DNA from: Sialis fuliginosa
Lineage: Eukaryota; Arthropoda; Insecta; Megaloptera; Sialidae
Direction: 5' to 3'
Assembly (NCBI GenBank): GCA_961205875.1
Contig: OY540820.1
Coordinates: 5,084,001-5,148,000 of the forward strand
Length of the DNA: 64,000 nucleotides
Part shown: positions 1 through 11,880 of the stretch, piece after piece
How the letters are laid out: each line of letters starts with the position of its first letter
Numbering within the stretch: the first letter of the stretch is position 1
Position numbers and translations under genes: made by a program
Notes under the pieces: model-generated
Seen by the model: only the letters and a program-made list of their open reading frames with translations
Told to the model about the DNA's origin: nothing
Database searches by the model: none

Positions 1-600
1 CCTTTTAGAAGAGCCCTAAAGTTGTGTGACGAAACGTTGACCGATAACACGACAAAACCGACACGGCTTACACCCAGAAGCCAAGATCCATTCATATTTT
101 GTTTGTAAAAAACAGTTGTAATGCAGTAATAAAACATTTTAAAATTCGCACACCTCAATTCGACATGAAGAAGCTTTAATATTTACTATTGATAGATATG
201 GTATAAGGAAAATCCAGGATGACATGACCAAACCGACACGGCTTACACCCAGAAGCCAAGATCCATTCATATTTTGTTTATAAAAAACAGTTGTAATGCA
301 ATAATAAAACATTTTAAAATTTGCACCCCTCAATTCGACATGAAGAAGCTTCAATATTTACTATTGATAGATATGGTATACTGAAAATCCAGGATGATAC
401 GACCAAATCGACACGGCTTACACCCAGAAACCAAAATCCATACATATTTTGTTTGTAAAGAACAGTTGTAATGCAGTAATAAAATATTTTAAAATTCGCA
501 CACCTCAATTCGACGTGATAGAAGCTTCAATATTTACCATTGACAGATATGGTATAAGGAAAATCCAGGATGACGAGCTAGCTAGTTTGACGGACATGCT
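1..600 (+). repeat. Tandem ~175-bp units with a Penelope-type terminus
   Basis: Three near-identical units follow each other; the landmark CGACACGGCTTAC recurs near 60, 235 and 410, giving a 175-bp period. The first unit is preceded by GACGAAACGTTG (28-39), and the same block recurs in inverted form at 62,661-62,862. Head-to-tail terminal repeats and a GAAAC-type motif are known from Penelope-like retroelements, so this is probably the tandem terminus of such an element; the assignment is inference. Unit three has lost the stops present in units one and two and carries a 60-codon open frame (449-631) with no recognisable family, which I do not regard as a gene. Confidence 0.6.
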
Positions 601-614
601 CTTTAGTAGACTTC

Positions 615-800
615 CAACCATTCCACAGTGAATGACAGGACGATGCAATCACCAACCGTGTGTGCGGAGGTTCACAAGTCGTCGCTCTATCGGCAGCTGC
701 AGGTGACGATCGATTACTCACCCAACGCGGCCCGGAACTGCCGTTCGCCCACTACTTTTCGACACTTCACGGTATTGGTTTTAGGTAAACAATAATATGA
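615..800 (+). other. GC-richer island with a weak 50-codon frame
   Basis: This stretch is clearly richer in G and C than its surroundings. An ATG at 643 opens a 50-codon frame that ends just after a GGTAAAC, a possible but poor splice donor. No protein family is recognised. It could be the first exon of an unknown gene, a fragment of a retroelement continuing from the tandem units on its left, or chance. From 800 to about 1,075 the sequence is AT-rich with nothing recognisable. Confidence 0.2.
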
Positions 801-1076
801 TTTTATTTTGAAATTCATGATTTATGTTCGGTCTGGTTTGTTTGTGTCACTTAAGAGTTCCCTTTTATTCAGCGAATTCGACTTCCACGGTTTTCTTACG
901 TGATTTTTTATTTCCTTTTTAGAAGAGAGGTTTCTTTACATTTTATCAAAATATTTTATTAACAAAATTTAGGAATACATATGAGATATGACATTAAACT
1001 CGTATTTTGGAAAAAAACATAAACTGTCTAAATTTTTTTAAATAATTTATTTTGGAAATTTACACACATATAATCC

Positions 1077-1786
1077 TTAATATATACAAAGTGTATTTAT
1101 TAGTGCGCTTATCACTCGAGAACCACTTATCCGATGTACGTGTCTTTTTTTAATTCATAGATACGTTCTCTGGCCAGGTTATAGGCTATATTTTGTTACG
1201 TTAGGTAACATAATAACTAAGCAGTGACGATAATAGTAAATCAAGTCGGAAAAAAATATTGAACAGAATAATGCAGTGAAGAATTGTGTAGAATCAAAAG
1301 ATCTACAATAAACTCCACGACACCATATGTCGTACTTTTATATTTAAGCCACAATGACTGCTTTTATGTTACAAAGAAAATATAAAATATTTAGGTTCTG
1401 TTTACGTGGACTTATGACCTGCAAAACATTAATCCTTATCGAAATAAATGATTTCATCGTCATAAGTACTTAATGTAGATATAGTTTGCTCTTTACAGCA
1501 TCCAATTTAGTCTTTTGGTTTAGGAAATAACTTGAAATATACATACAGTAACATATTATTCTGCGCTCGGCCGGTAGTTATTTATTTTATTTAAAATAAT
1601 TAACTTTTAAAAAACAGAACAAAAATTATTTGTAATTTTTGTTCTGATTCGTGTTTTTGGGTAATTTAGGTTTTGATTAGTTATTATTACAATAATAATT
1701 AATCGTGTTTGTAGTTGATTCAACAATATATTTTTCAAAAATCCTAAACAATAATTCCGCGAGCGAAGCCGCGTGGTCACAGCTAG
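1077..1786 (+). mobile_element. Non-autonomous Helitron-like element, copy 1
   Basis: The 3' end has the layout expected of a Helitron: a GC-rich hairpin (CGCGAGCGAAGCCGCG, 1758-1773), about nine bases, then CTAG (1783-1786) followed by T. The 5' part is degraded; sequence shared with the other copies (AGTGCGCTTATCACTCGAG, near 1100) is visible, but a clean TC start is not. The interior matches the copies at 9.8, 14.8 and 28.5 kb in order and spacing. No Rep/helicase coding sequence is present, so it would depend on an autonomous relative. Left boundary uncertain by about 30 bp. Confidence 0.65.
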
Positions 1787-1787
1787 T

Positions 1788-2771
1788 ACATAATCAGATA
1801 TGATATTCTTACTTTTCTGCACCGTGATGAAACCATCTGGCACACATGTTCACCAACAACTCAATCTTATTGTGAAACTTTATACCAGTTAACAACATGT
1901 TGTACCAAGTTGGTATTCCTGATCATTCGCCACTATTTGTTTAACATAATAATTAGACAATTAACTTTTTAATAACATTCGTGTACATTTGCAATATGTT
2001 TTAGGTTGGCATTAATGAAATTGATTGATAAAACAATAGAGGAAAGTGGTGTATCACTTACACTATTCCCGTTTAGCATAATTATATTAAATAGTGGATC
2101 AAAAATATACTAAAGTTATAAAAATAAAATTTAAAGATTTTTTTGAAGAGTGCAAATGGATTACCTAAAAAACTTTTTATTTAATTCCGGCGAGTGGGGT
2201 ATCAAATGAAAGTTGACAATTCAAGGAATTTCGTTATTATTTGTCGTGCTCGTGTCTTCTGAATCTTATAAGATACTTTTAGACAGCCTTTTTACACCAA
2301 GTTTAAATAAAACTTGATGACAAATCTGTATAACTGAAAAGCCTCTTTTTGTATTCATTTAAATAAAAACAAACATACGAAAAAATCTTTTTACGCAAAC
2401 CATACACACGAGTTAATATTTTTTACACAATCCGTCATATTTAACTATGTTCGTAAATATAAAAAATTCCCCACAACATTTTATTATGAAACATATTACC
2501 GCAATATGTATGGTAACTACCCCAGCCTTTTTTCCATCTTCCTTACTCCAGAATTACTCACCCACCACTTTTAGCTGTCATATCGCATTTGTCTTAAATT
2601 CTCAACAATATTATTCAACCTTGTATTTGGTAAGTACCTAAACTAAACTGGTGCGTTTTTAAAGTTAAAACATTTAAATTGATTCTTTAAACCAAAAATA
2701 GAAAATATGTACTTCTGCTATTACAATATTTTGCTTCATCGCAATATCGTTAAGAATGAGATAAAAAAACA
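1788..2771. other. AT-rich interval, nothing recognised
   Basis: No open frame with the composition of a gene, no terminal repeats and no match to the repeat families elsewhere in the window were seen. The short frame at 2447-2641 is low-complexity AT-rich sequence and is not supported. Confidence 0.5.
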
Positions 2772-4125
2772 AGTAAATGCAGAGTGCTTCCTCTTGCCAA
2801 ATTCACCAAAGGTAGTTAATTATTGAACAATTTATATAAGAACCGATAAAGTGCTCAGATAAATTGCTTAGCATTGGTTAACCATTTAATTTTTGTACAT
2901 ACAATTTTACTAAAAAATATGTTTTTTTCAATCTAAATCTAAATTTCTGCAAACGTCAAAATGACATTTAATATGCCAAAAAAAATATCAATTAAAAATA
3001 AAACAAATGACGATTTTTTAAAGCAAGTGAGATAAATCTTTGTAAGGGAATATTTTACAACAAACTTGTAGACCCAAATTATAGGAAATTGAAAAAAATG
3101 CACGTTTTTTATTATGAACTTTAAACTTATATATTTCAAAACATAATTAAGCTACTTAACCGAATTTTTTATGCATTTCGTCAATTTGTTGACAATACCT
3201 TTCTGCTGTAATTGTTTCACCAGGATTTAAGATGTTGTAGCGGATTAATCCCTGTACAGACCACCAAACGGTCACCATTGTCTTCTTTGGATGCAAACTT
3301 GGCTTTGGAAAGTGTTTAGGAGCTTCAACTTTATTTAATCACTGCCCTAAACATATCCTATTGTAATATAAAACCATTTTTTATCGCACGTTACAATACG
3401 TTCCAAAAATGGATCGTTTTTGTTGCGTATAAGAATCATAGAAAGAATTTCGTAACGACGATTTTTGTGATTTTCGTTTAATTCGTGTGGCACCCATTTA
3501 TCAAGCTTTTTTGTTTTGTCAATCGTAGTTAAATGCCGTGAAATGGTTTCTGGGTCTATTCGTAGCTCTTTTGCAAGTTCTCGAACAGTTGTTTGTGGGT
3601 TAGCTTCCACTATAGCTTTCAACATGTCATCAACAGTAGAAGGACGTCCGCGACCCTCTTGGTCTTCCAAATTTACTTCACCTGCACGAAATTTTCGAAA
3701 CCAACGCCGCACCGTGGATTTATTAATGGACCCCTGCCCCCAAACTTTATTGATGTTTCTGACCGTTTGCGCTGCACTGCAGCCGAGTTTGAACTCATAA
3801 AAATAAATTTTTCTAAAATTTTCACGTAACATGTGTCGTTCTTGGGATATTTTGAAAAAATAAATATTTTGGGATTTCACCCCTCCCCCTTACACACGAT
3901 TTTGATGATTTTGTATTGGGACCGTCATCATGCCAGACCTAACCATCCAACCAAGTTTAATATCGGTCTATTGGTTCATGAGTTATGTGTGTGAGTAGGA
4001 TTCACACGACAGACAGACAGACACAAACAAAGTGTTTGTCTTGTCCTGAAACATAAATATCAATTTAAATTTTGGAAATCTAAGAACTTTTTTATTTTAA
4101 AACGATCACAAAGCTTCTCGTATCT
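2772..4125 (+). repeat. Repeat family J, copy 1 (interrupted by mariner)
   Basis: The left part (2772-3110) and right part (3800-4125) both align, by eye, with the uninterrupted family J sequence at 23,268-23,940 (opposite strand) and partly at 33,872-34,285. Shared landmarks are CTTTGTAAGGGAATATTTTA near 3040, the ACCCCTCCCCCTTACACACG block near 3880, a CAGACAGACAGACA stretch near 4010, and GATCACAAAGCTTCTCGTA at the right end. Copies end at different left positions, which resembles 5' truncation of a retroposon, but no reverse transcriptase is visible. Class unknown. Confidence 0.6.
3158..3880 (-). pseudogene. Decayed mariner transposase (DD34D type), 3' truncated
   Basis: The 177-codon frame 3347-3880 contains the mariner N-terminal region (YEFKLGCSAAQ and GQGSINKSTVRRWFRKF, helix-turn-helix for TIR binding), then the linker KLDKWVPHELNENHKNRR and the segment around the first catalytic aspartate (IVTCDKKW). 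It breaks at 3347: a stop, a short deletion and a frameshift follow. Beyond the break, another frame continues with APKHFPKPSLHPKKTMVTVW and NPGETITAERYCQQIDEMH down to about 3160. The rest, including the second and third catalytic acids, is missing. About the first 24 residues do not come from mariner; they are read from the enclosing family J repeat. Resembles the mellifera-type mariners; dead copy. Confidence 0.9.
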
Positions 4126-4370
4126 TAGATATTGCGAGGAAGCAATTATGTAAAAGTATCACCTCCATTTTAATGATATTAGTAGATCAGGTCAGGAAGG
4201 AGTCTTGTAGGAAAAGTTGTTGGTTCGAGAAGATTCACTGTATTATACACAGTTATCACATATGGTGGAGGTGCCGAGTAAGAAATAACGAAAATATATC
4301 TAGATTGAAGCTACCACATAAGTGCCTGTCATAATATATGTCCTTGTAAAAAGAAAGAAAAAAAGAAATA

Positions 4371-5132
4371 AAGAGAGGTTGGGCTTGTAAACATAGTATA
4401 AGGTTCAAGAAAAAAAAAGACAATTCTTTCTTATATCAATGAAAGTTATTGCAAATATTAAATTCTCTATAAAAAAAATAAAACTTATTTAACTATACCT
4501 TTTCAAGTTCAAATTGAGACTATTCAATTTCAAATTAGAAATAATCAATTTCAAAATTGAGACTATTCAATTGTAAATTTGGAACTATCAATTTTAAATT
4601 GGTACAGTGAGTTTAAAAGCTAGTATTAAAAGTGATCTAGGCATTAAAATACCATATATCCCCAGTGTTGAAGACAGTAAATATGACTCAAACTGAGTTT
4701 CGATTACAGCAGCTAAAAAATATTGTACGAGAAAATATCACGAAAATTATTGTTAATTATTTTCGATATGTCATTCATGATATATTTTATATATAATACA
4801 TTAATTATGATTTGTTAATTTGGACAATAGTAAATAATTGAGGGCCTGATTTTAAATAAAATTAAGAAATTAAAAATCTTTAATATATGTTAACTTAATT
4901 AATTACCTAATATTCGTAACAATAATAAGTTAAATAATAATTGTAACAGTGGCTCCTACATGAGTGCGCGGGGGTGGGGGGGGGGGGGGGTGCTGACAAG
5001 GCTCTAGCCTTGGGGTCTAGGGCTAAGGGGGAGAGGTTGGGCTTGTAAACATAGTATAAGATTCAAGAAAAATAAGACAATTCTTTCTTATATCAATGAA
5101 AGTTATTGCAAATATTAAATTCTCTATAAAAA
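4371..5132. repeat. ~100-bp direct repeats flanking a G-tract segment
   Basis: About 100 bp at 4371-4472 (AGAGGTTGGGCTTGTAAACA onwards) recurs almost unchanged at 5031-5132, 660 bp further on. Between them lie a short degenerate minisatellite at about 4503-4610 (motif near GAGACTATTCAATTTCAAAT) and a G-rich block with an uninterrupted run of about 15 G (4976-4990). The arrangement fits a segmental duplication or an insertion with a long duplicated flank. CAGTGGCTCC just before the G-block (4948) could be the start of a hAT-type element, but no partner end was found. Confidence 0.6.
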
Positions 5133-5855
5133 TTGTACTGAATCATGTGTTGGATAAACTACATTACATAATTAATTAAAATTAAATCTACACCTTAATT
5201 GATTAGAAAAATCTATCTTAACAAACAATATAATTTAGTTCATTATCCTCATTAAAAATACCGATACTATGTGTTCATAAATTGTTAATTACTTTTGAAC
5301 AAAATGAGTCGTACGTTATAAGAAGTCGAACCAGCAACCTTCAAAATGGAATTTAATTAATCTTCGTTAATAAGATTCCCAAGTTTTTGATCTTTACTAT
5401 ATCTAATACCGCATGTAATTATCAGGTAATTTATTAAAAACAAAAAGGAAGATTTACTTGTTCTTTTTTTCTTTGTGGGATGAGTTTTGCTAATGCAGTG
5501 TTGCCAACTTTTTTTAAACAAAATCAATCAATGTAATACCAACGCTGTCTATACAAAAGATGAATATAAAGTAATATAATGTAGTCAGTTATGAAAAGTG
5601 GTGAACCACTGATTCTGAAATATAATAATTCCAAAAACGCCCTTCGTTACGCTCATTGCGGCGTAAAAATGGAATAATCACCACTTATTAAGTGAATATA
5701 TCACAAAATATGATAAGTTCATCTATAAAATGTTACTTACAAATACTTACAATAAGTCTGATATGTATCTATTTGTACTAATTTGCGTAATAGAGTGCAT
5801 TCATCCCTCGATTTACACGGTAAATAGGTTCCAAGAAATATCAAGTGATTGTATC
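5133..5855. other. AT-rich interval, nothing recognised
   Basis: No gene or classifiable repeat seen. GCGTTACGCTC-like short palindromic text near 5640 is the only GC-richer spot. Confidence 0.45.
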
Positions 5856-5859
5856 ATAC

Positions 5860-6290
5860 ATACAGGGTGTCCCAAGACTGTGTCAAAGTACAATATTTCA
5901 ATTATTATAACAAATGGAAGAAAACTTTAATACAAAAGTTATTAGGATAGACAAGCAACAAATTTAAAAAAAAAAAACATTTATATAAGGTGTCCCAAAT
6001 CAAAGTTATATTTTTTTAATTGATAATCTAAAAGCATTTATTTTTTTTGAGATTTTTGTACAAGCATATGTGAAATTATACTGAGCAATTTAGAAATTAT
6101 GACCATTTTTGTAAGAAAATTGGAATATTTTCAACACACAAAAAATATTGTTCTTTGCTAAAAATAGTTTTGGTATATGCTTTATTATATCAAACATTTA
6201 CAAAATTGTATTTTTTTGTATAGGGTGTATCAAAACTCTGAACCCAATTTTTTTCAAAATTTTCAAATGGAACACCCTATATATTTTCAC
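5860..6290. repeat. Cluster of CAGGGTGTCCCA-type transposon end motifs
   Basis: ACAGGGTGTCCCAAGACTGT at 5861, AAGGTGTCCCAAATCAAAG at 5988, AGGGTGTATCAAAACTCTG at 6222 and the reversed AACACCCTATAT near 6271 resemble terminal repeats of Tc1/mariner MITEs that insert at TA. Matching pairs cannot be assigned with certainty, so element borders are not given. Confidence 0.35.
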
Positions 6291-6299
6291 ATTTTCGAA

Positions 6300-7188
6300 T
6301 TGCTTATTCAATTCTAAACATTTTTTATTTTTTTATTTTTTATTAATCAATAAATTAAAAAAAATTCATACATCCCATTCAATTAACTAGATGTAAAATA
6401 TGTTTAAAGTACTTAAATGTTTGTTAGTGAATGTATACATTTTGAATTCTAAACCAAAGAGATTTTAATCCAAAATGATATTTACATTAATAATAAATAA
6501 TTTCAGTCAACTTATGAAATATTAAATACATTTTAGATTTTATCTCAATCTTGTAAATAATAAAATCTCTACATAATATAATTTTAATAACTATAAAAAG
6601 CTTTTACTTTATTTCTAATGTAACATTTATATTTGATTTTGATTCATTTTCAACGTAGTAGAATTTAAAAGTTTTTGTTTACGGTATCCTATAGAACTAC
6701 CTACTTACTTACTTTTTACTATATGATTTTTTTTTCGTCTAGATATGAGACAGCAACCACATTTGTAACAAATCTTGTAAGTAGCAAAACTGTACCTAAA
6801 AATTATTTTTTTGTTCTTTATTCAATAATCAAAATCGTAAATATCTCGGCTTTTAGATAAAAAATTGCACTATCTAACCCCGTCATTAGTCGAAATTTTT
6901 ATTTTTATTGAAGACTATTTTATCCGAATTTACTTTAATATCATAAAATGTTGTGTAGTTAAATATGTATGTATATCAAAATTTAAAAATGTTTAAAACC
7001 AATCCCCCCCCCCCTATGCTAACAATTGGCTTATTATTATTACTTTTTATAGTGAATTGTTTAATGAACCAATATTGTGTTTTATCATTCGTTAAAAAGT
7101 TGGAAATATAATAATTATAGATAAATCAAAATAAACAAATAACATATTTTGCTGGGAGAACAAAATACTAATAAAACAAATGTTTTAT
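6300..7188. other. AT-rich interval with a family B fragment
   Basis: Around 6750-6815 the sequence CCACATTTGTAACA...GTAGCAAAACTGTACCTAAAAAT matches the right part of repeat family B (13,735-13,775). A run of ten C lies near 7006. Otherwise nothing recognised. Confidence 0.4.
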
Positions 7189-7196
7189 CCAGTGGT

Positions 7197-7454
7197 TAGG
7201 GTGACCAGGTCTCCGGTTTTGACCCGGAGTCTCAGGATTTGCACACTGGATCTCCGGTCTCAGGGTTTCGGTGCAATTTTTCCGGATTTTGCAAAAAATG
7301 GCGACGCCTAAAAAAAAAGGTCGTCAAAAATAGAGCAGGGGATATAACAGTGCAGATTATGGTAACAAATTTTATAAAAAAAAAAAAGATAAGATAAAAA
7401 AGGGGTCTTTATTTACATCTCAGGGTTTACCAAAACTAAAATCTGGTCACCCTA
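7197..7454. mobile_element. hAT-type MITE, 258 bp, 8-bp TSD
   Basis: Terminal inverted repeats TAGGGTGACCAGGTCTCC (left) and CTGGTCACCCTA (right) are flanked by an exact 8-bp target duplication CCAGTGGT (7189-7196 and 7455-7462). TAGGG-type ends and 8-bp duplications are the signature of hAT elements. No transposase frame; non-autonomous. From 7463 to about 7735 nothing else is recognised. Confidence 0.88.
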
Positions 7455-7739
7455 CCAGTGGTCCTTGTATACAAAGCATTCTAACCGGTTTGCGAAACAA
7501 CTCGCCACAGGGCGAAATCTTTGCGAGAGTCAAAAACCCTTTATTCTGCACTCCATTTAAAAGCCAGTATTAGGTACTTAGATATATTTTGTTAGATCTT
7601 TTGTGGAGAGCTCCAAATACCATGAAGTTAGGTTCGGTTAGGTGTGCATATATCTTATACATATGTATATTCAATCGTATATATACATACATAAGTTGAT
7701 AATATAGATTTCTGTTAAAATAGTCGGTAAAACAAGTGT

Positions 7740-8998
7740 TTAGTTTTGAATTTTATTTTGAAGATGATGCCACTACGCCAAATAAGTATAATATCTAACA
7801 CATTTTTTTAAGCTGTAATAACTAATAAAGCTTAACGTTTTTTAAGTTGATACCTCTGGAAAATAAACATTCTATAGTACAGAACATTCACTGAAAATTA
7901 ACTATTAACTATTTTTGTTTTATAAAATTGTTAATAATAGAATCATGCTTGTCTTTGATTAACAATAAAAGTTTTTGTAAAACCTTTATTTTTGTACTCA
8001 AAGACTTATATAATCGATTCCCACCATAAAAAAGTAAAATTTTTCAATTCTTTGGCAAATGGTAACACTAAAATCTTATTGTTGAGTTTTTTGTATTTTA
8101 AATCAATCCAATTGTTTCATAGAACCAGCAATATTTAAAAAAAATAGCCAAGAACCTGCTCTGAACAATTATTTGTCTATTAGTGAAAACCACATTAAAA
8201 TCGGTTCAGTAGTTTTCGAGATAAGCGGTAAAAGATACAAATTTAAGCTTCTTTTTATGTAGGCAGAGTTAATTAATTGTATATAAAATCAATTTTTATA
8301 GAAATTGTGTGGTGTGTAATATACATAAAATAACTTTAAAATTACTGAATCGATTTTAATGCGGTTTTCACCAATAGATAAATAATTATTCATAGCAGGT
8401 TCTTGGCTATTATTTTTTAATATTTTTGGTTTAATTGAATTGGGTTAAAATAAAAAAAACTCAATAATAATATTTTAATGTTACCATTTGCCAAAAAATT
8501 GAAACATTTTACTTTTTTATTGTGGTTGTACAAAAATAAAGGTTTTACAAAAACTTTTATTGTTAATCAAAGACAAGCATGATTCCATTATTAACAATTT
8601 AATAAAACAAAAACAGTTGATGATATCAGGTCCTAATTTTGAGTGAATGTTCTGTACTACAGATTGTTTATTTTTCAGAGAAATCAACTTAAAAAAACGT
8701 TAAACTTTATTAGTTATTACAGCTTAAAAAAAGTGTGTTTTCAGCCATTTTAATCAGCGTAGCGGATAACTTGTATTTAAAACTTTTTTTTTGTATAATA
8801 CTTATTTAGACCGTTACTTATTTAGCAAAAATCAGAAAATCTGAAGAATTTTGTAATTGAACCATGGTTAACTGTCGCGGACAACCAAAATCGGAGCAAA
8901 CTTAGGGTATTATTCTATACCACTTTTGTAACATATCCTGTAATTATTAAAACTGTACGCAAAAATAATCTGTTTTAGTCTCCACAGCTTGGACTATA
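7740..8998. repeat. Two family B repeats in inverted arrangement
   Basis: The copy at about 7800-8225 reads on the - strand and the copy at about 8310-8998 on the +. Both carry the same ordered blocks: AATCGATTTTAATGCGG or a variant, GTTCTTGGCTATT, GTTACCATTTGCCAA, AATAAAGGTTTTACAAAAAC, AATCAAAGACAAGCATGATT, and AACGTTAAACTTTATTAG. They face each other across about 80 bp centred near 8270, giving an imperfect palindrome of over 1 kb. A third, single copy lies at 13,070-13,800. No coding capacity; class unknown. Confidence 0.75.
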
Positions 8999-9061
8999 CA
9001 TAAAATGACTGATTCGATGTTTCAGGGTGTCAAATAAATACAACGTTATATATACCTGTAT

Positions 9062-9316
9062 ATATACCTATTTTGTAGGGGTTTTTTCAGGTCAAAATAT
9101 TAATTAAAAAACTAAACCAAAGTTCAAATCATTTTAATTAATAGCGCTTATTTTAATTTTCAACATTTTGTCTTCATCAGAAATTAACATAAACATCCCT
9201 ATAAGAAATAAATGTTGAAAATTAAAATAAGCGCTATTAATTAAAATGATTTGAACTTTGGTTTAGTTTTTTAATTAATATTTTGACCTGAAAAAACCCC
9301 TACAAAATAGGTATAT
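9062..9316. repeat. Perfect 107-bp inverted repeat with 41-bp spacer
   Basis: Positions 9062-9168 are the exact reverse complement of 9210-9316, with no mismatch found over 107 bp by eye. The spacer (9169-9209) contains TTCATCAGAAATTAACAT. Perfect arms in such decayed surroundings mean either a recent insertion or continuing correction between the arms. TSDs could not be defined because the flanks are simple AT-rich sequence (ATATACCTGT). Confidence 0.9.
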
Positions 9317-9795
9317 TTAAATAATATCAAGATGGTCATATATATGAATACTAATACCTGTATATATATAGTATGCCTTTTAAATCTAATTGTTAGTAAA
9401 TTGAAACATTAATTATCGTAGACATTCATTCAACTACGTATTATAATTTGTAATAAACATCTTTCTAACTGGCAACATCGAGTTTCTTACAACCGAGTTC
9501 TCTTTTTCTTCTTCTCTGATATCACAAAACAAGTTCACCGATGCGTACATTTGCAGAAACTTTAACAGAAGAAGTTAGCTCATAAATAACTTGCGCACGT
9601 ATACAATTTTTAAAACGGGACTTTTTTAATCTAATTATGAAGTTTTAACAAACCGTTTGTTATTGGATACTTAGCATTTTTACAGCGAGAATGCACATCA
9701 CATGTGTGATTTAATTATTATTGTGTAATTAATTATATTTAGTTTTTATTTAGTCACATTAAAAAGGATTTAATTATACATTATAAAATAAGGAA
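9317..9795. other. AT-rich interval, nothing recognised
   Basis: No gene, terminal repeat or shared repeat family seen. Confidence 0.45.
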
Positions 9796-9799
9796 AATA

Positions 9800-10322
9800 T
9801 TTGTAACAGGTCACCCTCGCGCGAATGATATGTTCCCATATGTATATTTCAAGTTATTTCCTAAACCAAAACACCAAATTGGATGTTGTAAAAAGCAAAT
9901 CATATCTACATTAAGTACTTATGACAACGAAATCATTTATTTCGATAAGGATTAATGTTTTGTAGGTCAGAAGTCTACGTAAACAGAACCCAAATATTTT
10001 TAATTTTCTTTATAACATAAAAGCAGTCACTGTGGCTTAAATATAAATATTTTAGATATTTTGAGTCTACACAATTCTTTACAACATTATTTTGTTCAAT
10101 ATTGAACGGTTTAAACAGCGTACTGCAAAAGAGCGCGCTGGCGGCAAACTTTTTTCCGACTTGATTTACTATTATCGTCACTGCTTAGTTGTTATGTTAC
10201 CTAACGTAACAAAACATAGCCTATAATCTGGCCAGAGAATGTACCTATACTATTTATCGAGTGATAAGCGCACTAACGGACAGACAGACAGACAGTGGCA
10301 CGTTGAGCTTTATATACATAGA
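9800..10322 (-). mobile_element. Non-autonomous Helitron-like element, copy 2
   Basis: Read on the - strand it begins with TCTATGTATATAAAGCTCAA at 10,322, preceded by A, as expected for a Helitron inserted between A and T. A CTGTC-rich stretch and GTTAGTGCGCTTATCACTCG follow. The body matches the other copies through AACCCAAATATTT and ATCATTTATTTCGATAAGG. The 3' hairpin and CTAG end are absent, so the copy is 3' truncated near 9,800. Confidence 0.65.
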
Positions 10323-10904
10323 TGAACGTAGAATTATCCCAAATTGTATCAAACATTTTCCGTGAAAATCCTTATTTTTCAGATATTTTGCAGTCTCAAA
10401 TTGTTACCAAATGATACGTATGAAGAGAATTACAGTAGTTTATTAATAATACAAATGAGATGTCAGAAAATGAGAAGATGCACTTCACAAAAAACTCGTG
10501 AAGAAAAAAAACAAGTTATTTGGTATAAAATGATATTCTAAGCGTATTTATATAAAATTGTAAAATATATACGGTATATTCGAGATTCTATAGAAACTGA
10601 AATCTAGACTAAAGTTTAATTTATTCATTCATTCACAATAAACTCAGCTATGACAAAGACTACAAAGATACAAAGTTCTGGTGCTCTTTATTCAGAGCCT
10701 GTCTGATCATCTGATATAAACATTTTATATGCGCAGTAAAAAATGACTAAAGTTTACGTATATAACAAAATGTAATTTTAAAAATGCATAAACGATTTTA
10801 GCCGAATAAAAAAAGTCAGAATATAAGGTATTGGTTAACGTTATTATTATTTCTACATTAGAGAATTCCTGAGTGAATTTTGGGACGTAAGTACTTAAGC
10901 ACCC
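10323..10904. other. AT-rich interval, nothing recognised
   Basis: A 65-codon frame at 10,344-10,541 has no gene-like composition or family match and is not called. Confidence 0.4.
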
Positions 10905-11880
10905 ACTAAGAAGGGGTTTTTGGAAATTTAACTCTCTGTAAAGTGCAAATAAGATACAATTAATTTAAGACAAAACACTAGGGTGATGACACCCGGGGCG
11001 GAAATTGAGTGTCACCCCCCCAACCGCCAAAAAAATCTATAGTTTTTATTTTTTACACAATACATGAGTGTCACCTCTGTGAACGACAGAAAAATATCAA
11101 TTTTTTAAAATAAATTGAATGGTTGACATAGACTTTCAATGACCAAAAAATTTTTTTTTACACATTTTACTTCCTGGAAGCTTAAAATATCTTAAAAGAT
11201 ATGGTAAATAGGCTTTATTTTTTAGCATATTACACGGATGTTACCCCTTTGAGGGTAACACTCGGGGCGGTCCCTCCTATTATTTCAAAATTTAAAATTA
11301 TATTATTGACTTTAGTATTTGTAGTTGGTAATCCTACCAAAGCCTCATTACCAATTTTTTTTCAGATTTTTTGAGACAGTATTTATAGAGTAAGAGGGAA
11401 GTGGGGCGGGGGCAAAATAAAATACTGCTTTTAACCCCCTACAGGCGTGATTTTTTAGTTAAAAAATAGAGTCAAAATTACTAACTGAGATGTAGTACAT
11501 TTTGATACCTCGCATGTCTTGGTATACATTTTTTTTATTTTTTTTATTTGCTTTAAAGCCTCTGCAGACACCATTTTTATTTAGAAAAAAATTAGAAAAA
11601 GAGTCAAATTCCGCTTGTTTGGTTACACATTTTAACGTGCCACATGCCTTGGTATAAAAAAAAAAATTACCTAGCTTTAGCTCCTTAATGCCCCCCTTGA
11701 AAAATTATTTTTTCAATAAATTTGTACATTTTTTACTAGAGGGCATCATTTCACATCTTCAGTAAAAATTTCAAGTTTCTAGCTTATATAGTTTATACGA
11801 ACTATTTAGCTTTGAGTGAAAACGACGGACGGACGGACGACAAAGTAAGATTAATAGGTAGGTCTGTAGGTTGTATATAT
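10905..11880 (+). repeat. Repeat family F, copy 1
   Basis: From about 11,280 to 11,870 this matches the reverse complement of 17,810-18,370 block for block: AGTATTTGTAGTTGGTAATC, ACAGGCGTGATTTTT, GTGCCACATGCCTTGGTATA, CTAGCTTTAGCTC, GGGCATCATTTCACATCTTC, and ATAGTTTATACGAAC. It ends in a GGACGGACGGACGACAAAG stretch. The left third has several short GTGTCACCC/GGGTAACAC blocks. A third fragment is at 43,405-43,551. Such repeats are typical of insect retroposon or Helitron remains; class not established. Confidence 0.6.

Noticed and set aside
9062-9316. CTGATGA...GAAA on the - strand of the perfect inverted repeat as a hammerhead
   Set aside because: Stem II would be three weak pairs, stem III is not formed and no cleavage triplet is in place.
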